Source: Halodesulfurarchaeum formicicum (lineage in GTDB: Archaea > Halobacteriota > Halobacteria > Halobacteriales > Halobacteriaceae). From it: DNA of 64,000 bases. The notes beneath the pieces are model-generated. The model ran no database searches. It saw nothing but the letters and a program-made list of their open reading frames with translations, and was not told the origin of the DNA. Below, in pieces: positions 52,315-61,265 of the stretch. The DNA lies in assembly GCF_001886955.1 (NCBI RefSeq), contig NZ_CP016804.1, positions 124,001 to 188,000 of the forward strand, in the 5' to 3' direction. How positions within the stretch are numbered: the first letter of the stretch is position 1; each line of letters begins with the position of its first letter. The translations under genes and the position numbers were made by a program.

Positions 52315-53070
52315 ATGCAGGACTCGATCCGCGTGATCGCCGGCCAGTGTACTGTTACTCACGAGGGCGACTCGACCAGCGAATCCGAGGGGCAGGTCGT
52401 CGTGCTGGTGAAACCCGACAACACCGTGCTCGTTCACGACGCGACGGGCTACCGACCGGCCGGGTGGCTCACACGCGCCGAGTCGGTTCAGCTCTCCCTC
52501 TCCGAGCAGGCCATCGACTTGCGGGCCCGGATCGAGGAGACCGAACTCCGGGTCACCGGCGAGGACGTGACCGTCACCGAGTTCCCGGCCACGGTCGCTG
52601 GGCCCGCAGTCGGGACCTGTCCCACTTGCGGGGCGCAAATGGTGCGCGCCGGCGGGGAGGTCGTCTGTCTGGGCTGTGGGGACGCCTACGCGCTGCCCCG
52701 TGACGCCACCGTCACGGATCGGACCTGCTCGGATTGTGGGCTCCCGACCATCTCGGTGACGCGTGGGGCGGCCCTGGAGGTCTGTCTCGACCGGCGCTGT
52801 GATCCTATCGACGAGGCCGTTCGGGAGCGATTCGACGGCGAGTGGACCTGTCCGACCTGCGGCTCGGACCTGGAGATCGACCGCCAGCGAACACTCGGCG
52901 CTCGCTGCCCGAACTGTGAGGTGCACTATCCCATCCCCGACGGTGTCGTCGATGGCACCTGTGCCTGTGGCCTCCCCGTCTTCGAGACCGACCACGGTCG
53001 GCGGTGTCTCGATCCGGACTGCACCCTGGGCGATCTGGACGCCGATTCCCCGCCCGAGCCGCGGCATTGA
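52315..53070 (+). CDS. NucS N-terminal-like domain fused to four zinc ribbons
   Basis: About 251 residues. Residues 1-85 (DSIRVIAGQCTVTHEG ... VVVLVKPDNTVLVHDATGYRPAGW) closely resemble the N-terminal beta-sandwich of the mismatch endonuclease NucS/EndoMS. The RecB-like nuclease domain that normally follows is absent. Instead four zinc ribbons follow (TCPTCG..VCLGCG, TCSDCG..CLDRRC, TCPTCG..RCPNCE, TCACG..CLDPDC), like topoisomerase I C-terminal ribbons. It should therefore bind DNA or dimerise without cutting. Sits between a Ski2-like helicase and EndA; a role in DNA repair is inference. Confidence 0.82.
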   Translation: MQDSIRVIAGQCTVTHEGDSTSESEGQVVVLVKPDNTVLVHDATGYRPAGWLTRAESVQLSLSEQAIDLRARIEETELRVTGEDVTVTEFPATVAGPAVGTCPTCGAQMVRAGGEVVCLGCGDAYALPRDATVTDRTCSDCGLPTISVTRGAALEVCLDRRCDPIDEAVRERFDGEWTCPTCGSDLEIDRQRTLGARCPNCEVHYPIPDGVVDGTCACGLPVFETDHGRRCLDPDCTLGDLDADSPPEPRH

Positions 53071-53095
53071 TGCCCGGCCCGACCGAGTCCCCGGT

Positions 53096-54151
53096 ATGGA
53101 CGCCACGCTTTCCGATGGCGAGGTACACGTCGGTGGGGACGCGCGACAGCGCTTTTTCGACTCGCGTGGCTACGGCCGGCCGCTCACGGGGAACGAGATC
53201 GCACTCGCGCCCGTCGAGGCCGCCCACCTCCTCTACCGGGGGGATCTCGACGCCGTCGACGGCCAGGGCTTCCGCGAGTTCCTGACCGCCCGCGGGCCCG
53301 GCTTTGGCCCCCGGTTTCTGGTGTACGTCGACCTGCGCGATCGGGGGTTCTACCTTTCGCCCGCCCGCGAGGGGTGGGTTCCGGATGCCGACCCGGCAGT
53401 GACCGCTTCCGACGGACCCGACTTCGTCGTCTACCCGCGCGGGAGCGGCCCCGGCGACGGCGAGGTCGCCTATCGGGTGACGGTGTATGGCGAACGCGCC
53501 GAGATCGAGGCTGGGACCCTCGAACCGGGCGTGTACGCGATCGTCGACGAAGAGGGTGATCTGACCTATCTGGCCGTCGAGGAGTTCGATCCGGGCGGGG
53601 AGACGACCTTCGACGCCCCCGAGAACGCAGTCGGAACCCTCCTCGACGATCGCGTGCTCGTGTGGGACCCACCAGAATCGCTGTACGAGGACGGTTTTTA
53701 TGGGCAGCCACTCGCGGGTCGGGGCGCGAGCCACGAGGTGCTCCACCTCTCCCTGCTCGAAGCGGCCGACCTCGCTGCTCGCGGGGTGCTCTCCCTGGAG
53801 GGGGGCGGGGGTGTAGAGGCGCTCCTCGAACGGGGGCGGGCTGTCGAGGGCGAGCGCTTCGACCGCCGGCTCCGGGTCTATCGCACCGTGCGTGATCGGG
53901 GCGCTGTCCCCCGGACCGGCTTCAAGTTTGGCGCGGATTTCCGGGTCTACCGGACCGTCGAGTCCGCCTCGGAACTGGGTCACTCGGAGTTCCTGGTGCG
54001 GGCCCGGCCCCGGGATTTCGTCTTCGGACCGCGGGACCTGGCCCTGGACGTGCGGATGGCCCACGGGGTCAGGAAGCGAATGGTATATGGCCTCGACGGG
54101 GAAAACGGGGACACGACACGGTGGCTCGCCGTTGGCCGCCTGACGCCCTGA
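53096..54151 (+). CDS. endA: tRNA-splicing endonuclease EndA
   Basis: 351 residues. Two tandem endonuclease-type units in one chain (about 1-165 and 166-351), the fused form that dimerises. The C-terminal unit holds the catalytic Tyr (GFKFGADFRVY), His (LGHSEFLVRA) and Lys (MAHGVRKRMVY). It cuts bulge-helix-bulge (BHB) motifs in pre-tRNAs and in pre-rRNA; such a BHB is visible around the 16S gene of this same window. Followed after 3 nt by trpS, an arrangement known in haloarchaea, perhaps because tRNA-Trp carries the intron EndA removes. Confidence 0.95.
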   Translation: MDATLSDGEVHVGGDARQRFFDSRGYGRPLTGNEIALAPVEAAHLLYRGDLDAVDGQGFREFLTARGPGFGPRFLVYVDLRDRGFYLSPAREGWVPDADPAVTASDGPDFVVYPRGSGPGDGEVAYRVTVYGERAEIEAGTLEPGVYAIVDEEGDLTYLAVEEFDPGGETTFDAPENAVGTLLDDRVLVWDPPESLYEDGFYGQPLAGRGASHEVLHLSLLEAADLAARGVLSLEGGGGVEALLERGRAVEGERFDRRLRVYRTVRDRGAVPRTGFKFGADFRVYRTVESASELGHSEFLVRARPRDFVFGPRDLALDVRMAHGVRKRMVYGLDGENGDTTRWLAVGRLTP

Positions 54152-54154
54152 ACC

Positions 54155-55675
54155 ATGACAGAGGATACAACTTCGGAGGACGCTGCCGCCGGCGCGGACT
54201 CGGTCGCGCTCGACCCGTGGGGCTCCTCCACGATCGCGGACTACCGTGCGCTGTTCGAGGAGTTCGGCATCGAGGCCTTCGAGGAGCTTCTGCCGTCGGT
54301 GCCGACCCCCCACTATCTGATGCGGCGGGCGATCATCTTCGGGCACCGGGACTACGATCGGGTGATCGAGGCCATGCGCGAGGACGAGCCCTTCGCCGCA
54401 CTCTCGGGGTTCATGCCGACTGGCGACCCCCACATCGGCCACAAACTCGTCTTCGACGAACTCATCTGGCACCAACAGCAGGGCGGGGACACCTACGCCC
54501 TCATCGCCGATCTGGAGGCCCACAGCGCCCGTGGGCTCTCCTGGGACGAGATCGACGAGCACGCCGAGGACTACCTGCTCTCGCTTCTGGCCTTCGGCTT
54601 CGACCCCGAGGCGGGGACCCTCTATCGCCAGTCCGAACACCGCGAGGTTCAGGATCTTTCCTTCGAACTGGGGATCGAGGCCAACTTCTCCGAACTGGGG
54701 GCGATCTACGGTTTCGACGGCGAGACCGACGTCTCACACATGCAGAGTGTCGTCACCCAGATGGCGGACATCCTCTATCCGCAACTGGAGTCCCCGAAGC
54801 CCACCGTTATCCCGGTCGGCCCGGATCAGGACCCACACATCCGCCTGGCCCGCGATCTGGCGACCCGGATGCGGTACTTCGGCGTGACGACCGCGTATGC
54901 CAGCTTCGAGGCCGACCCGGCGGAACTGGCCCACGTCGAAGCCGCCTACGAGGCGCTGGCGGACGAGCAGGTCCGGTGTGGTGACGCCGCGGACTGGCTG
55001 GAAACCCACGGCGAGGCCGACCAGCCGGGGCTGGCGGGGGCGATCGAGAAGCTCCAGGCGGCCGGGCAGGAGCCGCTCCGGCCCCGGGTGCGCTTCCTCG
55101 ACCGGAACGCGACCGAGACCGCCTTCGAGGCGCTCATCGAGGCCATCGACGGCGAGAAGCGGGTGTACGACGAGCACGTCGATGCCTTCGATCTGGATCA
55201 CGAGGCGGCCGAGCGCCTGGCCCGCGAAATCGAGGTCGAGAACGGCGGCTACGGCTTCATCCGCCCCTCCTCGATCTACCACCGCTTTATGACCGGGCTC
55301 ACCGGTGGGAAGATGTCCTCCTCGATCCCGGCCAGTCACATCAGCCTCCTCGACGACCCCGAGGAGGGCGCGGATAAGGTTCGAGCCGGAACGACCGGCG
55401 GCCGGGAGACCGCGGCGGAACAGCGCGAGTTGGGCGGCCGGCCCGACGAGTGTCCGATCTACGAGCTGTACGCCTACCTTCTGGCCGGGGACGACGATTC
55501 CTATGCCGAGCGGGTCTATGAGGAGTGTACGGCCGGCGACCGTCTCTGTGGGGCCTGCAAGGCCGAAGCGGCCGAGGAGATGGAGACGTTTTTGGCCGAC
55601 CACCAGGAGCGCCGCGAACAGATGCGCCCGGTGCTGGAGGACCTGGAGATCGAGGTCCGACCTGACCGGATCTGA
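54155..55675 (+). CDS. trpS: Tryptophanyl-tRNA synthetase
   Basis: Class I synthetase, 506 residues, the archaeal/eukaryotic type with an N-terminal extension (about 80 residues). HIGH as PTGDPHIGHKLVFDE; Trp-site QSVVTQMADI; KMSKS as GGKMSSSIPAS. The second gene of an endA-trpS transcript (3-nt gap). Ends 78 nt before the Phe-rich leader frame of pheST. Confidence 0.96.
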   Translation: MTEDTTSEDAAAGADSVALDPWGSSTIADYRALFEEFGIEAFEELLPSVPTPHYLMRRAIIFGHRDYDRVIEAMREDEPFAALSGFMPTGDPHIGHKLVFDELIWHQQQGGDTYALIADLEAHSARGLSWDEIDEHAEDYLLSLLAFGFDPEAGTLYRQSEHREVQDLSFELGIEANFSELGAIYGFDGETDVSHMQSVVTQMADILYPQLESPKPTVIPVGPDQDPHIRLARDLATRMRYFGVTTAYASFEADPAELAHVEAAYEALADEQVRCGDAADWLETHGEADQPGLAGAIEKLQAAGQEPLRPRVRFLDRNATETAFEALIEAIDGEKRVYDEHVDAFDLDHEAAERLAREIEVENGGYGFIRPSSIYHRFMTGLTGGKMSSSIPASHISLLDDPEEGADKVRAGTTGGRETAAEQRELGGRPDECPIYELYAYLLAGDDDSYAERVYEECTAGDRLCGACKAEAAEEMETFLADHQERREQMRPVLEDLEIEVRPDRI

Positions 55676-55723
55676 CCGGCCCGCTGTGTGCGGTCGGTCC
55701 GACCGAGGCTGTGCTTCGCAACG

Positions 55724-55729
55724 TTTTTA
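55724..55729 (+). promoter_or_regulatory. TATA box of the pheST transcript
   Basis: tttttag lies 25-30 nt before the ATG at 55754, exactly the spacing of haloarchaeal leaderless promoters. No other TATA-like stretch is visible between this and pheS at 55873. This places the transcript start at the leader frame. Confidence 0.65.
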
Positions 55730-55753
55730 GCTCTGCTCGTGACACTCACGCCC

Positions 55754-55837
55754 ATGCTCGCCGAATCCACGAGCGGGGCACAGCACGCCGGTGACCAGTC
55801 GATCTGCCCGGGATTCGGTTTCTTTTTCGGGGCCTGA
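55754..55837 (+). CDS. Candidate Phe leader peptide of pheST (27 aa)
   Basis: A short frame starting where the predicted transcript starts: M-L-A-E-S-T-S-G-A-Q-H-A-G-D-Q-S-I-C-P-G-F-G-F-F-F-G-A-stop. Four Phe among seven residues just before the stop resemble the Phe-sensing leader peptides of bacterial pheST and pheA operons. The Phe codons TTC GGT TTC TTT TTC also form a T-rich run, a plausible archaeal termination signal. Uses one rare TTT codon. The next 35 nt lead to pheS. The peptide is below any usual annotation length, so its reality needs conservation in relatives to be proven. Confidence 0.6.
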   Translation: MLAESTSGAQHAGDQSICPGFGFFFGA

Positions 55838-55872
55838 GGACTGTCCGTCGACCTCTTGAGACTTTCCAGACG

Positions 55873-57381
55873 ATGAAACTCCCACCAATCCAGGTCGCGG
55901 TGCTCGAAGCGGCGAGCGCCGACGAACCGACCGACATCGACGATCTCGCCGCACAGCTCGAGGAAAAACCAGAAACCGTCACGGGCGCGGCCTTCGCCCT
56001 GGAAGAGGCGGGGTTGCTCTCGGTGACCGACCGGACCGAGACCCAGGTCTCGCTCACCGAGGAGGGGGCGACCTACGCCACGGACGGCCTGCCCGAAGTT
56101 CGGCTCTACGAGGCCGCCATCGAGGCCGGGGCCGCGGACGAACCCGTTCCGATGGGTGAAGTGCTCGGCGCGGCCGCCCTCGACGGCCCGGCGGTCGACA
56201 TCGCGCTCTCGAACTTCGCCCGGAAGGGGTATGGCAGCATCGACTCGGGGCAACTCTCCGCGACGCCCGAGGCCGATCCGGCCGACGACGAGGAGGCCCA
56301 GGCGCTGAAGCGACTGGCTGCAGGCGAGTCACTCGCCGAGGAGTCCCTGCGTGATCGCCTGGCGTCCCGGAACCTGATCGAGGTCACCGAACGCACCCGG
56401 CGGGCAGTGACGCTGACCGAGGCGGGCGTGACCGAACTCATGGCGGGCGTCGAGGCCACCGAGCGGGTCGACCGACTCACGCCGGCCCACTTGCAATCCG
56501 GGGAGTGGGAGGCGGTGACCTTCGCCGAGTACAACGTGGAGGCCGCCGCGGAGACACCCACGCCGGGCAAACGGCACGTGCTCCGGCAGACCGCAAAGCG
56601 CGTGAAGGAGGTGCTCGTGGGAATGGGCTTCCAGGAGATGGCCGGGCCACACGTCGACGCGGACTTCTGGATCAACGACTGTCTGTTCATGCCCCAGGAC
56701 CACCCGGCCCGGACCCACTGGGACCGCTTTGCCCTGGAGAACCCGCGACGGATCGACGAGTTGCCCGAGGACCTGCTGGAGCGAGTCGAGCGCGCCCATC
56801 GCGAGGGCGTCGGCGAGGACGGCGAAGGGTATCACTCGCCGTGGAGCCGGGACTTCGCAGCCGAATTGGCGCTCCGAGGACACACCACCTCGCTCTCGGC
56901 TCGCTACCTCTCGGGCGAACAGGTCGGGGAGTTAGAACCGCCCCAGCGGTACTTCAGCGTCGAGAAGGCCTACCGGAACGACACCCTCGATGCGACCCAC
57001 CTCCTGGAGTTCTTCCAGATCGAGGGCTGGGTGATGGCCGAGGACCTCACGGTTCGTGATCTGATGGGCACGTTCCGGGAGTTCTACAGCCAGTTCGGCA
57101 TCACCGACCTGCAGTTCAAGCCCACCTACAACCCGTATACGGAGCCGAGTTTCGAGTTGTTCGGGCGGCACCCGGAGACCGACGAACTCATCGAGATCGG
57201 CAACAGCGGGATCTTCCGCCCGGAGATGCTCGAACCGCTGGGTGTCGAGGCCGACGTGATGGCCTGGGGGCTGGCACTCGAACGGTTGCTCATGCTCATA
57301 ACCGGCTTCGAGGACATCCGTGACGTCCACGGGACACTCGTCGATCTCGACTTCCTTCGCGGCGTGGAGGTGGAGTACTGA
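55873..57381 (+). CDS. pheS: Phenylalanyl-tRNA synthetase alpha subunit
   Basis: Class II synthetase catalytic subunit, 502 residues. N-terminal winged-helix repeats (about 1-200) bind tRNA. Catalytic motifs 2 and 3 are present (FSVEKAYRNDTLDATH; ELIEIGNSGIFRPEM and GLALERLLML). Phe-binding residues FKPTYNPYTEPSFE. Its stop shares bases with the pheT start (TGATG), so the two are coupled. Preceded by the candidate Phe leader peptide; no separate promoter is visible before pheS. Confidence 0.96.
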   Translation: MKLPPIQVAVLEAASADEPTDIDDLAAQLEEKPETVTGAAFALEEAGLLSVTDRTETQVSLTEEGATYATDGLPEVRLYEAAIEAGAADEPVPMGEVLGAAALDGPAVDIALSNFARKGYGSIDSGQLSATPEADPADDEEAQALKRLAAGESLAEESLRDRLASRNLIEVTERTRRAVTLTEAGVTELMAGVEATERVDRLTPAHLQSGEWEAVTFAEYNVEAAAETPTPGKRHVLRQTAKRVKEVLVGMGFQEMAGPHVDADFWINDCLFMPQDHPARTHWDRFALENPRRIDELPEDLLERVERAHREGVGEDGEGYHSPWSRDFAAELALRGHTTSLSARYLSGEQVGELEPPQRYFSVEKAYRNDTLDATHLLEFFQIEGWVMAEDLTVRDLMGTFREFYSQFGITDLQFKPTYNPYTEPSFELFGRHPETDELIEIGNSGIFRPEMLEPLGVEADVMAWGLALERLLMLITGFEDIRDVHGTLVDLDFLRGVEVEY

Positions 57382-59096
57382 TGCCGGTCGTCGACGTCGA
57401 TCCCGACGAACTTCGGGACCTGACCGGCCGCACCGAGAAGACCGACGACGAACTCAAAGACGACCTGTTCGGCCTCGGGATCGAGTACGAGGGCGAGACC
57501 GAGGACGGCAAACTCCGCCTGGAGTTCGAGGCCGACCGGCTGGATCGGCTCTCGATCACCGGGATCGCCCGGTCGCTTCGCTACCAGTACGGGGACCTGA
57601 GCGGGATCTACGTGCCGGACACGAACGACCCCGAGTGGACGATCGAGGTGGCCGAGAGCGTGCCCGACGAGCGCCCCTACGTCACGGGAGCGATCGTCCG
57701 CGGCCTGGACCTGGACGAGACCGACCTGGAGGCGATCATCCAGCTCCAGGAGAAGCTCCACGCCACGATGGGTCGCAAGCGCGCCAAGGGCGCGATCGGC
57801 GTCCACGATCTGACGATGCTGAAGGGCGCGCCCGCCGACGGCGGAGCGGGGAAGTCCATCCGCTATCAGGGTGTCGAACCCGCGGGGGACCGCTTCGTGC
57901 CTCTCGATAGCGACGCCGAGATGACCCCGGCACAGGTCCTGACCGACCACTCGACGGGGCGGGAGTACGCCGACCTGGTGAGCGACTACGAGCGCTACCC
58001 GGCGATCTACGACGACATCGGGCTGTTCAGCTTCCCGCCGGTTATCAACGGTCGGCGCACGGAGGTCTCGACCCAGTCCCGTGATCTGTTCATCGAGATG
58101 ACCGGGACCGACCAGTGGACCATCGACAAGATGCTCGCCATCATGGTCTACGCCCTCGATGCCCGGGGTGGGCAGGTCGAGTCGGTGACGGTGGACTATC
58201 CGGACCGAAGCGTGGTCCGGCCGGACCTCTCGCTCTCCCAGAAGACACTCGCCCACGAGACAGTCGAGGACACGCTCGGTCTCTCGCTCTCCCCCGAGGA
58301 ACTGCATGACTTGATCGACCGCTCCGGGCTGGAGATCGCCGCGGAACGGACCGAGGACGGAACACGGGCGTACGAGGTCTCGATCCCGCCTTACCGGGTC
58401 GACGTGCTCCACCCGGTGGACCTGATCGACGACGTGGGCCGGGCGTATGGCTTCAACAACCTCGTCCCGCGGTACCCCGACGTGAGTACCGTCGGGGGGC
58501 GAACCGAGGCTTCGCGTCACGAGGAAGCCGTGCGAGACCTGCTGGTCGGGCTCGGGTTCGAGGATCTGCTGAACTTCAACCTCACGAGCGACGGGGAGCT
58601 CTTCGACCGGATGGGCCTCGACCGGGAGGCAGACGCCTTCGGGGCCGGTGAGCCGCCGCGGCTCATCGAGTCCTACAGCGAGGACTTCACCCACCTGCGG
58701 ACCTGGGCGCTTCCCTCGCTCATGCAGGTGCTGGAGAACAACACCCATCGCGCCTACCCACAGCACCTCTCGGAGATCGGCTTCGTCGCGCAGGTCGATT
58801 CCTCGACGGTCACGAACGTGGCCGAGGGACGCTCGGTCGCGGCCGTGCTGGCCGGTCCTGAAGCGACCTACGAGGACGCGAAGGGCCGCCTCCAGGTGCT
58901 CGCGGATCACTTCGGCGTGGACCTGACGACGCCGGCGACGGACCACCCGAGCTTCATCGACGGGCGGGTGGCCGAAATTCGCCTCGACGGGGATTCGGTG
59001 GGTGTTATCGGCGAACTCCACCCGGCGGTGCTCGTCGAGCACGACCTGGAGGTCCCGGTGGCTGGCTTCGAGTTCGAACTCGGAGCGCTTCGATAA
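57381..59096 (+). CDS. pheT: Phenylalanyl-tRNA synthetase beta subunit
   Basis: 571 residues, the shorter archaeal form lacking the bacterial B1/B8 extra domains. It has the editing B3/B4 part (VRPYVTGAIVRGLDL-like ERPYVTGAIVRGLD), the B5 DNA-binding-like region (LSLSQKTLAHETVEDTLGL) and the catalytic-like core (GFEDLLNFNLTS). Editing of mis-charged Tyr-tRNA(Phe) happens here. One-base overlap with pheS. Its stop touches the stop of convergent pyrD. Confidence 0.95.
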   Translation: MPVVDVDPDELRDLTGRTEKTDDELKDDLFGLGIEYEGETEDGKLRLEFEADRLDRLSITGIARSLRYQYGDLSGIYVPDTNDPEWTIEVAESVPDERPYVTGAIVRGLDLDETDLEAIIQLQEKLHATMGRKRAKGAIGVHDLTMLKGAPADGGAGKSIRYQGVEPAGDRFVPLDSDAEMTPAQVLTDHSTGREYADLVSDYERYPAIYDDIGLFSFPPVINGRRTEVSTQSRDLFIEMTGTDQWTIDKMLAIMVYALDARGGQVESVTVDYPDRSVVRPDLSLSQKTLAHETVEDTLGLSLSPEELHDLIDRSGLEIAAERTEDGTRAYEVSIPPYRVDVLHPVDLIDDVGRAYGFNNLVPRYPDVSTVGGRTEASRHEEAVRDLLVGLGFEDLLNFNLTSDGELFDRMGLDREADAFGAGEPPRLIESYSEDFTHLRTWALPSLMQVLENNTHRAYPQHLSEIGFVAQVDSSTVTNVAEGRSVAAVLAGPEATYEDAKGRLQVLADHFGVDLTTPATDHPSFIDGRVAEIRLDGDSVGVIGELHPAVLVEHDLEVPVAGFEFELGALR

Positions 59097-60146
59097 CTAG
59101 TCGAGGTCCGCGCCAACCGCGTCCTGGATACTGTCGAACCCGTCCGCTTCGAGTCGGTCGAGGAGACCACGGTTGATGTCGCGGGCGACGGTCGGTCCCT
59201 GGTAGATGAAGCCGGTGTAGAGTTGCACGAGGTCAGCGCCGGCCCGGATCTTCTCGTAGGCATCTTCGGCGTCGAAGATGCCCCCGACACCCACGACGGG
59301 GAGGTTCGTGCGTTCGGCGACGAACCGGATCGTGGCCGTCGCGCGATCCCTGATGGGTGCGCCCGAGAGTCCGCCCTCTTCTGCGGCGTTCGGGCTGGTG
59401 AGGCTGTCCGGTCGTTTGATCGTCGTGTTCGTCGCCACGATCCCGTCGAGGCCGACCGATTCGGCCAGGTCGATGACCTCCGCGATCGCTTCCTCGTGGA
59501 GGTCCGGCGAGAGCTTGACCAACAGTGGGTGTGCGCCCGCATCCACGAGCGTCGAGAGGATGTGTTCGAGTGGCTCGCGGTCCTGCAGATCGCGCAGCCC
59601 AGGCGTGTTGGGGCTGGAGACGTTCACGACGAAGAAGTCGGCGTGGGGCCCGAGTTTTTCGTAGACGGTCAGATAGTCCTCGGCGGCCGATTCGAGGGGT
59701 GTCTCCTTGTTCTTGCCCAGGTTGGCTCCGATCGGGACGGCCGGATGCTGGCCCGCGAGTCGGGCGGCGATCGCGTCCGCGCCCGCGTTGTTGAATCCCA
59801 TTCGGTTGATGATCGCCTTGTCCGCGGGGAGCCGGAAGAGCCGCGGCTGTGGGTTGCCCGCCTGTCCCTCGGGGGTGACCGCACCGATCTCTATGTGTCC
59901 GAAGCCGAGTGCGCCCAGGGTCTCCGGAATACGGGCGTTCTTGTCGAAGCCGGCGGCGACCCCGACGGGATTCGGGAAGTCGAGGCCGAAGGCGGTGGTT
60001 TCCAGGCGCGGGTCCTCGACGATCAGGTGGCTCCCGAGCGCGTCGAGGATGGGCCCGTGCTGTGCTGCCCGGAGTGCGGTCACCACGGTCTCGTGGGCGG
60101 TTTCGGGTGGGAGCGTGAAAAGCAGGTTGCGGGCGAGTCGGTACAT
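59097..60146 (-). CDS. pyrD: Dihydroorotate dehydrogenase (quinone), class 2
   Basis: Oxidises dihydroorotate to orotate in pyrimidine synthesis and gives electrons to the quinone pool. 349 residues. N-terminal amphipathic helix region MYRLARNLLFTLPPETAHE for membrane contact is the class-2 mark; FMN motifs NPVGVAAGFDKNA, GAVTPEGQAGNPQPRLFRL, NRMGFNNAG and VNVSSPNTPGLRDLQ (Ser is the catalytic base). The gene upstream on the same strand is the small AbrB-like one (3-nt gap). Confidence 0.95.
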   Translation of the reverse strand: MYRLARNLLFTLPPETAHETVVTALRAAQHGPILDALGSHLIVEDPRLETTAFGLDFPNPVGVAAGFDKNARIPETLGALGFGHIEIGAVTPEGQAGNPQPRLFRLPADKAIINRMGFNNAGADAIAARLAGQHPAVPIGANLGKNKETPLESAAEDYLTVYEKLGPHADFFVVNVSSPNTPGLRDLQDREPLEHILSTLVDAGAHPLLVKLSPDLHEEAIAEVIDLAESVGLDGIVATNTTIKRPDSLTSPNAAEEGGLSGAPIRDRATATIRFVAERTNLPVVGVGGIFDAEDAYEKIRAGADLVQLYTGFIYQGPTVARDINRGLLDRLEADGFDSIQDAVGADLD

Positions 60147-60149
60147 GCC

Positions 60150-60347
60150 CTAGAAGTCGTGTTCCACGTCTTCGGGGTCGGCTTTCTGAATGATGATCTT
60201 GTCCTCGCGCACCCGGACGAAGACCTCGTCGCCGATCTCGAGGCCGGCGACGGCCAGTTCGTCCTCGTGGAGGTTCACGTGTGCGTTGTGGTAGTCCCCA
60301 TCCTCTCCCTTCGCTCCAGACGGGCTGAGCGTCTTCTTTCGAACCAT
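60150..60347 (-). CDS. Small AbrB/SpoVT-like domain protein
   Basis: 65 residues, MVRKKTLSPSGAKGEDGDYHNAHVNLHEDEL, with LEIGDEVFVRVREDKIIIQKAD as the swapped-hairpin (AbrB-like) half. Such small haloarchaeal proteins are DNA-binding or antitoxin-like; the function is unproven. Three nt before pyrD, so in the same transcript. Confidence 0.75.
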   Translation of the reverse strand: MVRKKTLSPSGAKGEDGDYHNAHVNLHEDELAVAGLEIGDEVFVRVREDKIIIQKADPEDVEHDF

Positions 60348-60498
60348 CTCGATGTCTTATCCGGACCTTCGCCGCACCGTCTACTTAAGTTCTTCCGAGT
60401 GGCGCCGGGGGACCCCGTCGCGGGCGGGCACTCCAGCTGAAATCGCGTTCGCGGGGTGAAAACGTGCCGACAGCCCCCGGATTCGGGCCGAAATCGCC

Positions 60499-60512
60499 GG
60501 TATATTTATACC
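60499..60512. promoter_or_regulatory. Palindromic TATA region of the MC1 gene
   Basis: GGTATA-TT-TATACC, perfect 6-bp arms over the strong TATA (tatattta). It lies 35-48 nt before the MC1 ATG at 60547, so the mRNA should have a short leader. The symmetry also fits divergent use towards the AbrB-like gene or repressor binding. Confidence 0.55.
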
Positions 60513-60546
60513 ACACTCTTGTGTTGGGTTCGCATGGGACACAACA

Positions 60547-60861
60547 ATGGTACGAGAGGACGGCAAGCGGAACTTCGCCCTTCGAGAGAGTGACGGATCG
60601 GAACCGAGTGTTTTCAGCGGCAACACGCCGCGGCAGGCAGCCAAGAAGGCCGCCAGGCGACTCTCCGACGTGGGTGACTCCGAGGAGTCGGCCCCGCGGG
60701 TGGAGATCCGCCTCCGGGAGAAGGGCACGGACAAGGTCCACATCTACGAGGCCTGGGCGTGGGAGGAGACATCGCCCGAGGACTCGCCGGACTGGATGCC
60801 CCAGCAGATCACCAAGGGTAACGTCTCGAAGAAAGGCATCGAACACCTCGAAGAGGTCTGA
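60547..60861 (+). CDS. Non-histone chromosomal protein MC1
   Basis: 104 residues, MVREDGKRNFALRESDGSEPSVFSGNTPRQAAKKAARRL as its N-terminal core, followed by IRLREKGTDKVHIYEAW. MC1 is a small DNA-bending chromosomal protein of methanogens and haloarchaea, monomeric, that sharply bends DNA. The conserved W in EAWAWEETSP and P-rich loop are present. Own promoter. Next feature downstream is the rRNA operon. Confidence 0.94.
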   Translation: MVREDGKRNFALRESDGSEPSVFSGNTPRQAAKKAARRLSDVGDSEESAPRVEIRLREKGTDKVHIYEAWAWEETSPEDSPDWMPQQITKGNVSKKGIEHLEEV

Positions 60862-61265
60862 GAACTCGAAACGCATACCCGCCCGTCGTTCGAAAGACAC
60901 CTGCGCGGACACACACGGCCCGACCAGGCGTACGAACGCGGGATGACCGGCCGTCCTCCAGCCGCGCGACATTCATCCCACGAGCAACCGCTCGAATGAG
61001 CGTCGGCTCCCTGCTGATTTCTCTGCGAACTCCGGGCTTGTGCAGTTCTGAACGGCCCCGTTCAGCCCGCTCGCTGGCCGGTTCGATGCACCCGGAAGAG
61101 GGTGTCGATCCCGCCGCCGTCCTGCCATGAAACACCCTCCCGAACCGCCTTCGGTTCGACGGGCTTTTCTGTACCCCGGGCTTCGGATGTGATGTGAAGA
61201 TGAGGTGGCCCAGGTGACTGGCGCCACTGATGTACGATGCCGACATCGAGCCGGGTTCGGTCCGG

